DNA of 64,000 nt from Pseudoduganella violaceinigra DSM 15887 (GTDB lineage Bacteria; Pseudomonadota; Gammaproteobacteria; Burkholderiales; Burkholderiaceae_D). Under the pieces are notes generated by a model. That model ran no database searches, was not told where the DNA came from, and worked only from the letters and a program-made list of their open reading frames with translations. How positions within the stretch are numbered: position 1 is the first letter of the stretch; the number at the start of each line of letters is the position of its first letter. The DNA lies in the NCBI RefSeq assembly GCF_000425385.1, contig NZ_AUDI01000004.1, positions 434,001 to 498,000 of the forward strand, written 5' to 3'. Made by a program: the position numbers and the translations under genes. Shown piece by piece: positions 25,357 through 36,100 of the stretch.

Positions 25357-28300
25357 ATGGGGCATGCGATGAGTAAAACCGTCTTCATGTTTTCCGGGCA
25401 GGGCTCGCAGTACCGGCAGATGGGCCTTGAACTGTATCGGCGCGAGCCGGTGTTTCGCAGCGTGATGCAGCGTCTCGATCCTTTGGTCAGGAGCCGCTGC
25501 GGCGTGTCGGTGCTGTCGGCCTTGTACGAAGATGCGAACAGCGAGCAACTGCTAAAGCGCGTTCGTGTCAGCCATCCTGCCATCTTCATGGTCGAATATG
25601 CGCTGGCCCAGACTTTGATTGCCGCCGATGTGCGGCCAGACATGGTCTTGGGTTCCAGTCTCGGCTCCTATGCTGCGGCGGCTGTCGCAGCTTGCGTTAG
25701 CGCTGAAACGGCTCTGGAAGCCGTGATCGAAAAGGCGCTGCTGCTGGAGCGGCATTGTGCGCCCGGCTGCATGCTCGCTGTCATGGGAGATCCCGAGTCG
25801 TACCTGACGCCGGCGATACGGGAAATCTGCGAGCTGGCAGCCCGCAACTTCAGCGGGCATTCGGTATTGGCCTTGCCGCTGGATCAACTGGCCCGCGTTG
25901 AAGGCCACCTGCGCCAGCTTGGCCTGGCTTTTCAGCGGCTGGACGTGGAATTCGCTTTTCATTCGCGCTGGATCGACGCGGCGCGCCAACCCTATATCGA
26001 ATATCTGCAGGCGCTGCAAGCGCAGACAGCGGCCATTCCATTGGCATGCTGTGCCGGCGCGAATGTGCTGCGTACTTTGCCCGCTGACTTTTTCTGGACC
26101 GTGGCGCGTGAAACCATCCGATTCCAGGACACGGTGCAAGCACTGGAAGGGCAAGGCAGCTACCGCTATATCGATGTTGGTCCGGCGGGTACGCTCGCCA
26201 CATTTCTCAAATATGGATTGCCGGCCGGATCGTCGTCGCAAATCCACACGCTGATGTCGCCGTTCGGTAGCGACAGCGGCAATCTGGCGGCCGTGATAAG
26301 CCAATGCCGCCAGCCCGCAGGTAGGACAGAGCAGCATCAACCCATTAAGGAGAGCAGGGCTATGAAGGCAGTGATTTTTCCGGGGCAGGGCGCGCAGTTC
26401 AAGGGAATGGGCAAGGACGTCTTTCCCCTTTACCCCGATCTGGTGCGGCGCGCGTCCGAGATTCTTGGCTACTCCCTGCAAGAGCTCTGCCTCAGCGACA
26501 GCCAGAACCTGCTTTCGCAAACCCGGTATACGCAGCCGGCCCTGTTCGTGGTCAATGCGCTCAATTACTACCGCCACCAGGCGCAGCACGGCGGAGCCGC
26601 GCCGGATTTCTTTGCCGGCCATAGCCTGGGCGAATACAACGCGCTGCATGCCGCGGGCGCATTTTCCTTCGAGACGGGCGTGCGCCTGGTGAAGAAGCGC
26701 GGTGAGCTGATGGGGGCTGCGCGCGACGGGGCCATGGCCGCCGTGCTGGGCGCTTCGGCCAGCGAAGTGCAGTCCATTCTCGACCAGCACAAGCTCGATC
26801 AGATCGATATCGCGAACTACAACTCGCCGACGCAGATTGTGATCGCGGGCAGCAAGGATGCCATCGCCGCTGCGGAGCAGGTTTTTGCCAGCCGCAATCT
26901 GCGCTATGTGACGCTGAACGTCAGCGCCGCTTTCCACTCGCGCTATATGCGCCCGGCGCAGGCCGAATTTGCGCGCTTCCTGAGCGAGTTCTCCTTTGTT
27001 GCGCCAACAGTGCCGGTGATCGCCAATGCCAGCGGCCGCCCATACGAGGCGGAGCGGATCGCGGAAACGCTGGCGGCGCAGATTGCCGGTCCGGTGCGCT
27101 GGGTCGACTCGGTACGTTATCTGATGGGGCGCGAGGTGGATGAGTTCCAGGAAATCGGCGCAGCGGTGCTGAGCAAGATGGTGCAGGAAATCCGCAGCAA
27201 GGAAACGCCGATTGTGGAGGACAAACCGATGGCGCCAGCTGCTACCGCGGCTGCCACCCCGGCGCCGGCGGCAAGCGGCGCGCCGGGCATTCAGTCGACC
27301 CGTCTCGGCAGCGCCTTGTTCCGCCAGCGTTTTGGATTGCAGTATGCCTACATGGCGGGTGCCATGTATCGCGGGGTGGCCTCGGCCGAGCTGGTGATCC
27401 GCATGGGCAAGGCTGGCTTTCTGTCTTTCTTTGGTGCGGGCGGCCTGCCGCCGGCGCGCATTGAAGCCGGCATCCAGCGTATTCAGTCCGAACTGAAGGA
27501 CGGCCAGCCATATGGCATGAACCTGCTGGCGAACTACGAATATCCGGCCGACGAAGAAGCGGTGGTCGAACTGTATCTGAAATACGGCGTGACCAATGTC
27601 GAAGCGGCGGCTTTTATGCAGATGACGCCTGCGCTGGTGCGTTTCCGCCTGTCCGGCTTGCGCACCGATGCGCGCGGGGCGGTCGTGTGCGATCACCGTA
27701 TCGTCGCCAAGATTTCCCGGCCCGAGGTGGCGAAAGCCTTCATGAGTCCAGCGCCTGCGGCCATCGTCGCCAAGCTGCTGGAGCAGGGCAAGATCACGGT
27801 GTTGCAGGCCGAGCTCGCGCAGCGCGTGCCGGTGGCCCATGATATTTGTGTGGAAGCCGATTCCGGCGGCCACACCGATGGCGGCATCGCGGCTGTGATG
27901 CTGCCGCCCATGCTGCACATGCGCGACGAGCTGCAGGCCAGCCACCGCTACGCGGAACCCATCTGCATGGGTCTTGCGGGCGGTATTGGTGGGCCTGAAG
28001 CGGCGGCTGCGGCCTTCCTGCTGGGCGCGGATTTCATCATGACCGGCTCCATCAACCAGTGCACGGTGGAAGCCGGAATGAGCGATAACGGCAAGGCGAT
28101 GCTGCAGGAAATCGATATCCACGATACGGAGTATGCGCCGGCCGGCGATATGTTCGAGATCGGCGCGCAGGTGCAGGTGCTGAAGAAATCCGTTTTCTTC
28201 CCGGCGCGCGCCAACAAGTTGCTGTCGCTCTATCGCCATCACAACAGCCTGGACGAAATCCCCGAGCGCACGCGCCGCCAGCTCGAAGGCACGTATTTCA

Positions 28301-28644
28301 AGAAGACCTTCGCTGAAATCTGGAACGAGACCGCCGCCTGGTTCAAAGCCCAGGGCAAGGACCATGAAGTGGTCAAGGCCGAGGCGAACCCGAAGCACAA
28401 GATGGCCCTGGTATTCCGTTGGTACTTCGCCTATTGCACGCGCATTGCGATGGAGGGGCGCAATGAGGATCAAGTCAATTACCAGATCCAGACCGGGCCG
28501 GCCCTCGGTTCCTTCAACCGCTGGGTGAAAGGCACGGCGCTGGAATCCTGGCGCAACCGGCATGTGGACGAAATAGCCCTCAAGCTGCTGGCCGCCACCG
28601 CCGAGCATTTGAACCGTTCGTACACCCGTTTCCATCAGGCTTAA
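25357..28644 (+). CDS. trans-acting AT-AT-ER protein of the trans-AT PKS
   Basis: Three domains lie in one 1095-codon frame. AT1 (1-~310) starts VFMFSGQGSQYRQMG and has GSSLGS (Ser101) and AFHSR; Lys126 replaces the malonyl-binding Arg. AT2 (~336-620) has FPGQGAQ, the standard GHSLGE (Ser423), Arg448 and AFHSR, so it should be the malonyl-CoA transferase that loads every ACP. Residues ~650-1095 are a PfaD-type FMN enoyl reductase (YMAGAMYRGVASAELVIRM; ICVEADSGGHTDGG; GLAGGIGGPEAAAAAFLLGA). AT1 resembles PedC-type acyl hydrolases that clear stalled chains. The ATG at 26362 (start of AT2) has its own AAGGAG, so AT2-ER may also be made separately. The true N-terminus could be the ATG at 25369. 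Confidence 0.92.
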   Translation: MGHAMSKTVFMFSGQGSQYRQMGLELYRREPVFRSVMQRLDPLVRSRCGVSVLSALYEDANSEQLLKRVRVSHPAIFMVEYALAQTLIAADVRPDMVLGSSLGSYAAAAVAACVSAETALEAVIEKALLLERHCAPGCMLAVMGDPESYLTPAIREICELAARNFSGHSVLALPLDQLARVEGHLRQLGLAFQRLDVEFAFHSRWIDAARQPYIEYLQALQAQTAAIPLACCAGANVLRTLPADFFWTVARETIRFQDTVQALEGQGSYRYIDVGPAGTLATFLKYGLPAGSSSQIHTLMSPFGSDSGNLAAVISQCRQPAGRTEQHQPIKESRAMKAVIFPGQGAQFKGMGKDVFPLYPDLVRRASEILGYSLQELCLSDSQNLLSQTRYTQPALFVVNALNYYRHQAQHGGAAPDFFAGHSLGEYNALHAAGAFSFETGVRLVKKRGELMGAARDGAMAAVLGASASEVQSILDQHKLDQIDIANYNSPTQIVIAGSKDAIAAAEQVFASRNLRYVTLNVSAAFHSRYMRPAQAEFARFLSEFSFVAPTVPVIANASGRPYEAERIAETLAAQIAGPVRWVDSVRYLMGREVDEFQEIGAAVLSKMVQEIRSKETPIVEDKPMAPAATAAATPAPAASGAPGIQSTRLGSALFRQRFGLQYAYMAGAMYRGVASAELVIRMGKAGFLSFFGAGGLPPARIEAGIQRIQSELKDGQPYGMNLLANYEYPADEEAVVELYLKYGVTNVEAAAFMQMTPALVRFRLSGLRTDARGAVVCDHRIVAKISRPEVAKAFMSPAPAAIVAKLLEQGKITVLQAELAQRVPVAHDICVEADSGGHTDGGIAAVMLPPMLHMRDELQASHRYAEPICMGLAGGIGGPEAAAAAFLLGADFIMTGSINQCTVEAGMSDNGKAMLQEIDIHDTEYAPAGDMFEIGAQVQVLKKSVFFPARANKLLSLYRHHNSLDEIPERTRRQLEGTYFKKTFAEIWNETAAWFKAQGKDHEVVKAEANPKHKMALVFRWYFAYCTRIAMEGRNEDQVNYQIQTGPALGSFNRWVKGTALESWRNRHVDEIALKLLAATAEHLNRSYTRFHQA

Positions 28645-28659
28645 AAGGTCCGCTGCGCT

Positions 28660-31600
28660 ATGAATAAAGAAAATCATAAAAATCAGGGTGAAACCGGCGC
28701 TATCGCCATCGTCGGCATGGCTTGCCGTTTTCCCGGCGCGGCGAATTACGATGAATTCTGGAAGAACCTCAGTGCCGGTCTGTCCAGCGTCGGCGAGGTC
28801 CCGGCGAACCGCTGGGATAAGGAGGCGTTTTACTCCAGCGACAGCCAGGCGAAGAACAAGGCTGTCAGCAAGTGGGGCGGCTTTATGGATGGTGTGGAGT
28901 ACTTCGACGCGGACTTCTTCGGTATTTCGGGACGCGAAGCGGTGGCGATGGATCCGCAGCAGCGCATCATGCTGGAACTGTCCTGGGCCTGTATGGAGGA
29001 CGCTGGTTACGATCCTTCCGCCTTCAACGGCAGCCGTACCGGCGTGTATGTCGGCGTATTCAACTTCGACTATCAGGAGCATCTGCTGCGCACGCTCGAT
29101 TCGATCGAAGCGCATGTTTCAACCGGCACGCACACGGCGTTGATCCCGAACCGCATTTCGCACTATTTCAACCTGCATGGTCCAAGCCTGCCGATCGACA
29201 CTGCTTGCTCAAGCTCGCTGGTGGCGCTGCACGAGGCAGTGCATGCGATCCGCCGCGGGGAATGCGAGCAGGCGCTGGTGGGCGGTGTCAGCGTCCTGTG
29301 CAGCCCGACCCATTTCATTTCCTTCTCGAAGACCGGCATGCTGTCGCCGGACGGCAGCTGCAAAACGTTCGACGAGCGCGCCAACGGCTATGTACGCGGC
29401 GAAGGGGCGGCCATGGTGCTGCTCAAACCTCTCGCCAAGGCGCTGGAGGATAAGGATAACGTTCTGGCGGTAGTGCGTGGCACGGCGCGCAACCATGGCG
29501 GACGGGCGCGCACGGTGACTTATCCCAACTCGCAAGCCCAGTCGAAGGTGGTGGCGGAAGCGCTGAGCGAGGCGGATTTCCCCGTCAGCACCCTGACTTA
29601 TATCGAGGCCCACGGCACCGGCACGCCCAAAGGCGACCCAATCGAGATCGAGGGCTTGAAGCTGGCCTTCGCACGCGTGGCGCAGCAGCGCGGCGAGGCG
29701 CTGCCCGAGCATATCTGCGGCGTGGGCAGCGTAAAGACCAATGTGGGCCACCTGGAGTCGGTGGCCGGTCTGGCTGGCGTGATCAAGGTCATTCTGTCGA
29801 TGCGCGAGCAAACCTTGCCGGGCCTGGTGCACTTCCAGAAGCTGAATCCCCGCATCGATCTCGATGCCGGTCCTTTCTACATTGTCGACCGGCAGCGCGA
29901 CTGGCCGGCTTTGCGCGATGAGCAAGGCCAGGCAGTGCCACGCCGCGCGGGCGTCAGTTCCTTCGGCTTCGGCGGCGTGAATTCGCATGTGGTGATCGAG
30001 GAGTATCTTCCGGTGGGGCCGCAGGACGCCGAGCAAGCATCGGGCGACGCGCCTGCGCTGATTGTTTTGTCGGCCAAGACGGCGGCTGGCTTGCGCGACC
30101 AAGCTCGAAGCCTGCTCTCCGCCCTGGATACCGCGCAGATTCAGGATGCCGGTATCGGTGCACTGGCCTACACGCTGCAAGTAGGGCGCCAGGCGATGGC
30201 CGAGCGCCTGACTTTGCTGACCGGCTCTCTTCCCGACCTGAAGGAGCAGTTGCAAGCCTGGCTGGATGCACCATCCGGATCGCGCCACGCGCGCAGCGCC
30301 CGCGTCACCGCCGAGATGCTGACGGCGATTCAAAATGAGCCGGATAGCCTGCAAGCCGTGGCTGCGGCGCTGGCCAAGAGCAATCTTCCGGAGCTGGCGC
30401 AGTTTTGGCTGCATGGACATGCCATTGACTGGGCAAGCCTGTATGGCGGGACGAAACGGTCACGTGTCGCGCTGCCTTCCTATCCATTCGCCAAGGTGAA
30501 ATACTGGGCCGAGGCGGAAAGCGGCGCCGTTCCCTTGGCGCGCGCCGAGCTGCATCCTTTGCTGCATCAGAACACCTCCGACCTGAATGGGCTGCGCTTC
30601 AGCAGCCAGTTCAGCGGCAAGGAGTTTTTCTTTGCCGACCACGTGGTGCAAGGCGCCAAGACCCTGCCGGGTGTGGCCCAGCTGGAGATGGCCTTGCGCG
30701 CTGCGCAGACTGTCAATGGCCGCGCTGGTAAGTTGCGAGTTAAGGACGTGGTCTGGGCGCGTCCCGTTGTCGTTGGTGACCAGCCGCTGGACTTGCACCT
30801 GGCCTTGTTCCAGGAATCCGAAGCCGAAATCGGCTACGAAATCTATCGCGAATCGGACGATGGCGAGATCGTTTATGGCAAGGGTTCTTTGCTACCGGCT
30901 AGCCCTGAAGTGCGACTCGCCAGGCACGATCTGCAGTTATTGCAGTCCCAATGCAGCGCGGCGCGCCTCAGCGCCGAGCAATGCTATGCCGCCTTCGACA
31001 AGGCGGGGCTGAGCTATGGGCCTGCGCATCGCGGTCTGGTCGATATCCAGGTTGGCGCCGATCTGGCCCTGGCACAAATCCGCCTGCCGGAGTCAGTGCA
31101 AGCGGCATTCGGGAGCTTCGAGCTGCATCCAAGCTTGCTCGATGCCGCCCTGCAGGCGGTTATTGGCTTCCAGGCCAATGCCCAGGGCGGACTGGCCGCA
31201 ATGGGCTTGATGCTGCCGTTTGCGCTTGGGTCCCTGGAAGTATTGGCGCCATGCGCGCCGTCGATGTGGGCGCTGGTGCGCCGCAGCGCAGGCAGTTCCG
31301 CAGGCGACGTGGTGCAAAAGTTCGATGTCGAGCTATGCGACGACGACGGCGTGGTGTGCATGTCCCTTGGCGGATTCTGTCTGCGTGCCGCTGGTGCCGT
31401 TGCCACTGCGGACGGGGAATCGATCCGCACGGCGCTGTTCCAACCTGAGTGGACGCCGCAAGCTCCGGCGGCTGCACAGGTACCGGCTTTGGCTCGCCAT
31501 CTGGTGATGCTGTTTGGCGGCGTGGCGGCCGCCCCTGCCCAAATCTCGGCGCGGATGCAGGGCGTGGAGTGCCTGTCCGGCGCCGATGACGCCGATATTG

Positions 31601-33126
31601 CCGTAGCGTTTGAGGCGGATGCCTGCATGCTGCTTGAGCGTATCCAGGCCCTGGGCGCGCAGCCGGGGCAGCATTTGATTCAGGCTCTGATTCCGGCCGA
31701 TGGCGTGGGGCAGCTTTGGTCCGGCCTGGGCGGAATGCTGCGCTGCGCCAGCCTTGAGAATCCCCGCATTGCGGTGCAGCTTATCAGTGTCGAACAGGGG
31801 CAGGACGTTGCTCAGGTGCTGGCCGAGAATATAGGCAGCGATGCCCAGCTGCTGCGCTACCAGGACGGCCTGCGCCTGGTCTACGGCTGGAGCGAACTGC
31901 CGTCAAGCGAGGCAAACCGCCCGTGGAAAGACCGCGGCGTCTACCTGATCACCGGTGGTGTGGGAGGCCTCGGGCTGATCTTCGCTCACGACATCGCCGC
32001 TTCGGTACGCAACGCATCGCTTATCCTGACCGGCCGCTCCGCCATCAGCGATGCCGTGCAGGCGGAGGTCCGCGCACTGGAGGCAATGGGCGCCGTGGTG
32101 CAGTACCGCCAACTCGATGTCGGCGATGCGCAGGCAGTAAACCAGCTGGTGCAAAGCATTCCCGAGGAATTCGAGAGCCTCGATGGCATCATCCATAGCG
32201 CGGGTGTTCTGCGCGACGGCTTGATTCACGGGAAGAGCGCGCAGCAGGTGAGGGAGGTACTGCGCGCAAAGGTCGCTGGCCTGCTTAATCTCGACCAGGC
32301 CAGCCGCGATATGGCGCTGGACTGCTTTATCTGCTTCTCCTCGACCTCCGGCGCGCTTGGTAATGTGGGGCAGGCCGATTACGCTGCCGCCAATTCCTTC
32401 ATGGATGCCTATGCCCAATACCGCAACGGACTGGCAGCGCAGGGACAAAGACATGGCCGCACGCTGGCGGTGAATTGGCCCCTGTGGGAGGAAGGCGGCA
32501 TGCGCGTCGACGCGGCGACTATCCAGGAAGCGCGGCAACGAACCGGTCTGCGGCCCTTGCAAACCTCCAGCGGCCGTGCCGCCCTGGCGCAGGCCGTGGC
32601 GTCGACGGCATCGCAGGTCTTGGTTGCGGAAGGCGAGATCGCCCGCTTCAAGGCCAGCTTGTCGCAGCGGCGCAAGACTGTTTCCGCCGGCTCTATGCCA
32701 GCCATCGCGGCGGGTGGGCAGGAGAAAGCAGTGCGATATTTCGTGCGCCTTCTGGCCGGAACGCTGCGGCGACAGGCCGATAGCATCGATCCGCATACGC
32801 AGATGGAGGCGTATGGCATCGATTCGATTCTAGTCGTGGAGCTGACCCGCAAGCTTGAGCAGGTATTTGGCACGCTTTCCAAGACCTTGTTCTTCGAGTA
32901 TCAAACCATTGCCGCTTTGGCTGCCTACTTTGTGGAAAATCACGGCGAAGCGCTGGCCGCGCAGCTTGGCGAAACTCCGGCGCAAGCGGCAGCGCCGGTA
33001 ATCAATACGGTTATCGATGAAGCCCCCGCCAGCAGAGCCCTGGCGAGCCGCCGTTCGGGTTTCGCACGCCGCTCGGTTCCTGCTGCATCGACGGCAACGG
33101 AGTCAAGCGCTGCCGCCGATGTCGGC
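28660..33126 (+). other. PKS1 module 1: KS-DH-KR-ACP
   Basis: KS1 (residues 15-449) has Cys183 in DTACSSSL, HGTGT and NVGH, so it is competent to elongate. DH1 (632-910) has His661 in DHVVQGAKTLP. KR1 (catalytic part from ~1093) has GGVGGLG and Tyr1241. ACP1 has Ser1389 in YGIDSI. KS1 differs from all other KS domains here (FFGISGREAVAMDPQQR) and has no carrier protein in front of it. Confidence 0.93.
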
Positions 33127-36100
33127 GACATCGCCATCATCGGCTTGGCTGGCCGCTATCCGCAAGCCCGTAATGTGGATGAATTCTGGGCCAACTTGAG
33201 TCAAGGCAAAGACTGCATCGGAGAGATTCCGAGCGAGCGCTGGGACTACAAGCTGTACTTCGACGCCAACCGTGATGCGAACGGCAAGACTTACAGCAAA
33301 TGGGGCGGATTTATCGATGGCGTCGACCTGTTCGATCCGCTGTTCTTCAACATCTCGCCCCGCGAAGCCGAACGCATGGACCCTCAGGAGCGCCTATTCC
33401 TGGAATGCGTGCATGCCGCGTTGGAGGATGCCGGTTATACCCGCGAGAACATTGGACGGCAGGGCCAGACCGGCGCAGACGGCAGCGTAGGCGTCTTCGT
33501 CGGGGTGATGTATTCCGAATACCAGCTGTATGGCGCGCAGGAGCAGGCGCGCGGCCGCAACCTGGCGATGCTTAACAGCCCAGCATCCATCGCCAACCGC
33601 ATCTCGTACTTCTGCAACTTTAGTGGCCCCAGCATGGCACTGGACACGATGTGCTCCTCCTCGCTGACGGCCATCCATCTTGCTGTGCAAAGTTTGCAGC
33701 GCGGCGACTGCCGTGTGGCGGTGGCGGGCGGCGTGAATGTCTCTATCCATCCGAACAAATACCTGATGCTGGCGCAGGGCAAGTTCATCTCAGGCAAAGG
33801 GCGCTGCGAGAGCTTCGGCGAGGGCGGAGAAGGCTATGTTCCCGGAGAAGGCGTGGGAGCCTTGCTGCTTAAGCCGAAGGCGCAGGCTATCGCCGATGGC
33901 GACCATATCTACGGCATCATCAAAGCCACCGCGATCAACCACGGAGGGAAAACCAACGGCTATACCGTGCCCAATCCGAATGCGCAGGCCAAGGTGATTG
34001 AATCAGCGCTGCGCGGTGCGGGCATCGATGCCCGCAATATCAGCTATATTGAGGCGCACGGAACCGGAACGAGCCTGGGCGATCCGATTGAGATTGCCGG
34101 TTTGTCCAAGGCCTTCCGTAGTTGGACGAAGGACAATCAGTTCTGCTCCATCGGTTCGGCCAAATCGAATATCGGTCATTGCGAAAGCGCTGCCGGTGTG
34201 GCCGGCGTGACCAAGGTACTGCTGCAGCTGAAACATCGGCAGCTCGTCCCTAGCCTGCATTCGCGCTCCTTGAATCCGAATATCGACTTCGGTAATACGC
34301 CTTTCGTAGTGCAGCAGGAGCTGGCGCCATGGCCGCGTCCCGTGGCGGAGGATGACGGCATCAAGCGCGAATTGCCGCGCGTGGCGGGCATTTCCTCATT
34401 TGGCGCCGGCGGCGCGAATGCCCATGTGGTGATCGAAGAATATGCGGATGCGCGTCCGGCGGCGGCAATGTCCGGTCCCGCCCTGGTGCTGCTTTCGGCT
34501 CGCGATGGCGAGCGACTGCAGGAACAGGTACGCCAGCTGCTGGCGGTCGTGGCGCAACAAGACCAAATCGCCTTGGCCGATCTGGCCTATACGCTGCAGG
34601 TTGGCCGCGAAGCGATGGATGAGCGCCTGGCGTTGCAGGTGACTTCGATGGATGACCTGCGCGGCAAACTGGAAGCGATTCTGGCAGGCGAGACGCAGTT
34701 GGAAGATGTCTATCGCGGACAGGTAAAACGTACGGCGGAAGCGCTGGGCGGCCTGGCCGGTGACGACGATATGGCTGCGGCAGTCGATGCCTGGGTCGAA
34801 AAAGGGAAATTCGGCAAGCTGCTCGACCTGTGGGTGAAAGGCCTGGCTTTCGACTGGCAACGCCTGTACCGCAATGGTGCCACGCGCCCACGCCGCATCA
34901 GTTTGCCGACTTATCCCTTCGCCCGTGAGCGCTATTGGGTGCAAACGGGCACCGGCATTGAAGGCGGTGAGAGCGGCAGTGAATACGGCGGCAACGCCGC
35001 TTTGCATCCGCTGGTTCAGCGCAATACCTCCGATCTGGCGGGGCTACGTTTCAGCAGCCGCCTGAGCGGCGAGGAATTCTTCCTGTCGCAGCACATTGTC
35101 AATGGCAACCGCGTCCTGCCCGGTGTGGCGCAGCTTGAAATGGCGCGTAGCGCCGTGGCCCTGGCTGCGGGCGGTGACTGCCGCATCACGGTGAGCGATG
35201 TGGTGTGGGCGCGTCCGGTGATTGTCGGCGAGGATGGACTACTGCTGCATATTGCGCTTTATCCCGTGGACGAATCGGCCATCCGCTTTGAAATTTATGC
35301 GGATGCGGCCGATGGCGAGGCTTCGCCGTTCAGCCAGGGCCTTGCCATCGTTGAAGACGCGGAAGAAACGCAAGCCGAAACCTACGATATCACGTCGATT
35401 CGCGAGCAATGCCAGCGCGCCTATCTGGGCGCGACGGACTTTTACCCGCTTTGCGAACGCGCCGGCCTGGAATACGGCGCGGCATTCCAGGGTGTTGCTG
35501 AACTCTTCCTCGGCGAGCAGCAGGTGTTGGCGCGTATCGTACTGCCCGACGCTGTCCGTACGGAAGCAGATTACACTTGGCATCCCAGCCTGCTGGATGC
35601 GGCTTTGCAGGCTACGCTGGCGGTGCAGGCCGATGCGGATGGTCTGCCACCTTTGATGCTTCCGTTCGCACTGGAGGCGGTGCAGGAACTTGCTCCCTGC
35701 AGCGAAAACATGTGGGCGCTGGTGCGCTATAGCGCGGGCAGCTCGGCCAGCCAGCGCGTGCCGAAGCTGGACATCGACTTGTGCGATGAAGAGGGGCGTG
35801 TCTGTCTGCGCTTCCATGCATTCAGCTTGCGTGCCGCCGCCGCGAATCAGTCGAATGCCATGGCAGGCAATGCCGCGCCCAAAGAAGAAGCGCTGCTGCT
35901 TGCCCCGGTATGGGAAGTTGCCGGCGCAGCCGTTGCGGATGCGGCTCCTGCGCCGGAAATGCGCCTGGTGCTGGTTGGCGGAACGCCTGCCCAGCATCGC
36001 GAGGTCGCGGCTCTGCATCCTCAGGCGCAAGTGCTTTCCTTGTCCGCAGGGGCGTCAACAGACGTCATTGAGGCAGCCTTGCGCGCCACCGGTCCATTCG

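Noticed and set aside
25552..29115. Very long minus-strand open frame (1187 codons) opposite the AT-AT-ER and PKS1 start
   Set aside because: It is antisense to clear AT, ER and KS motifs, its translation shows no recognisable family, and long antisense frames are common in high-GC DNA.
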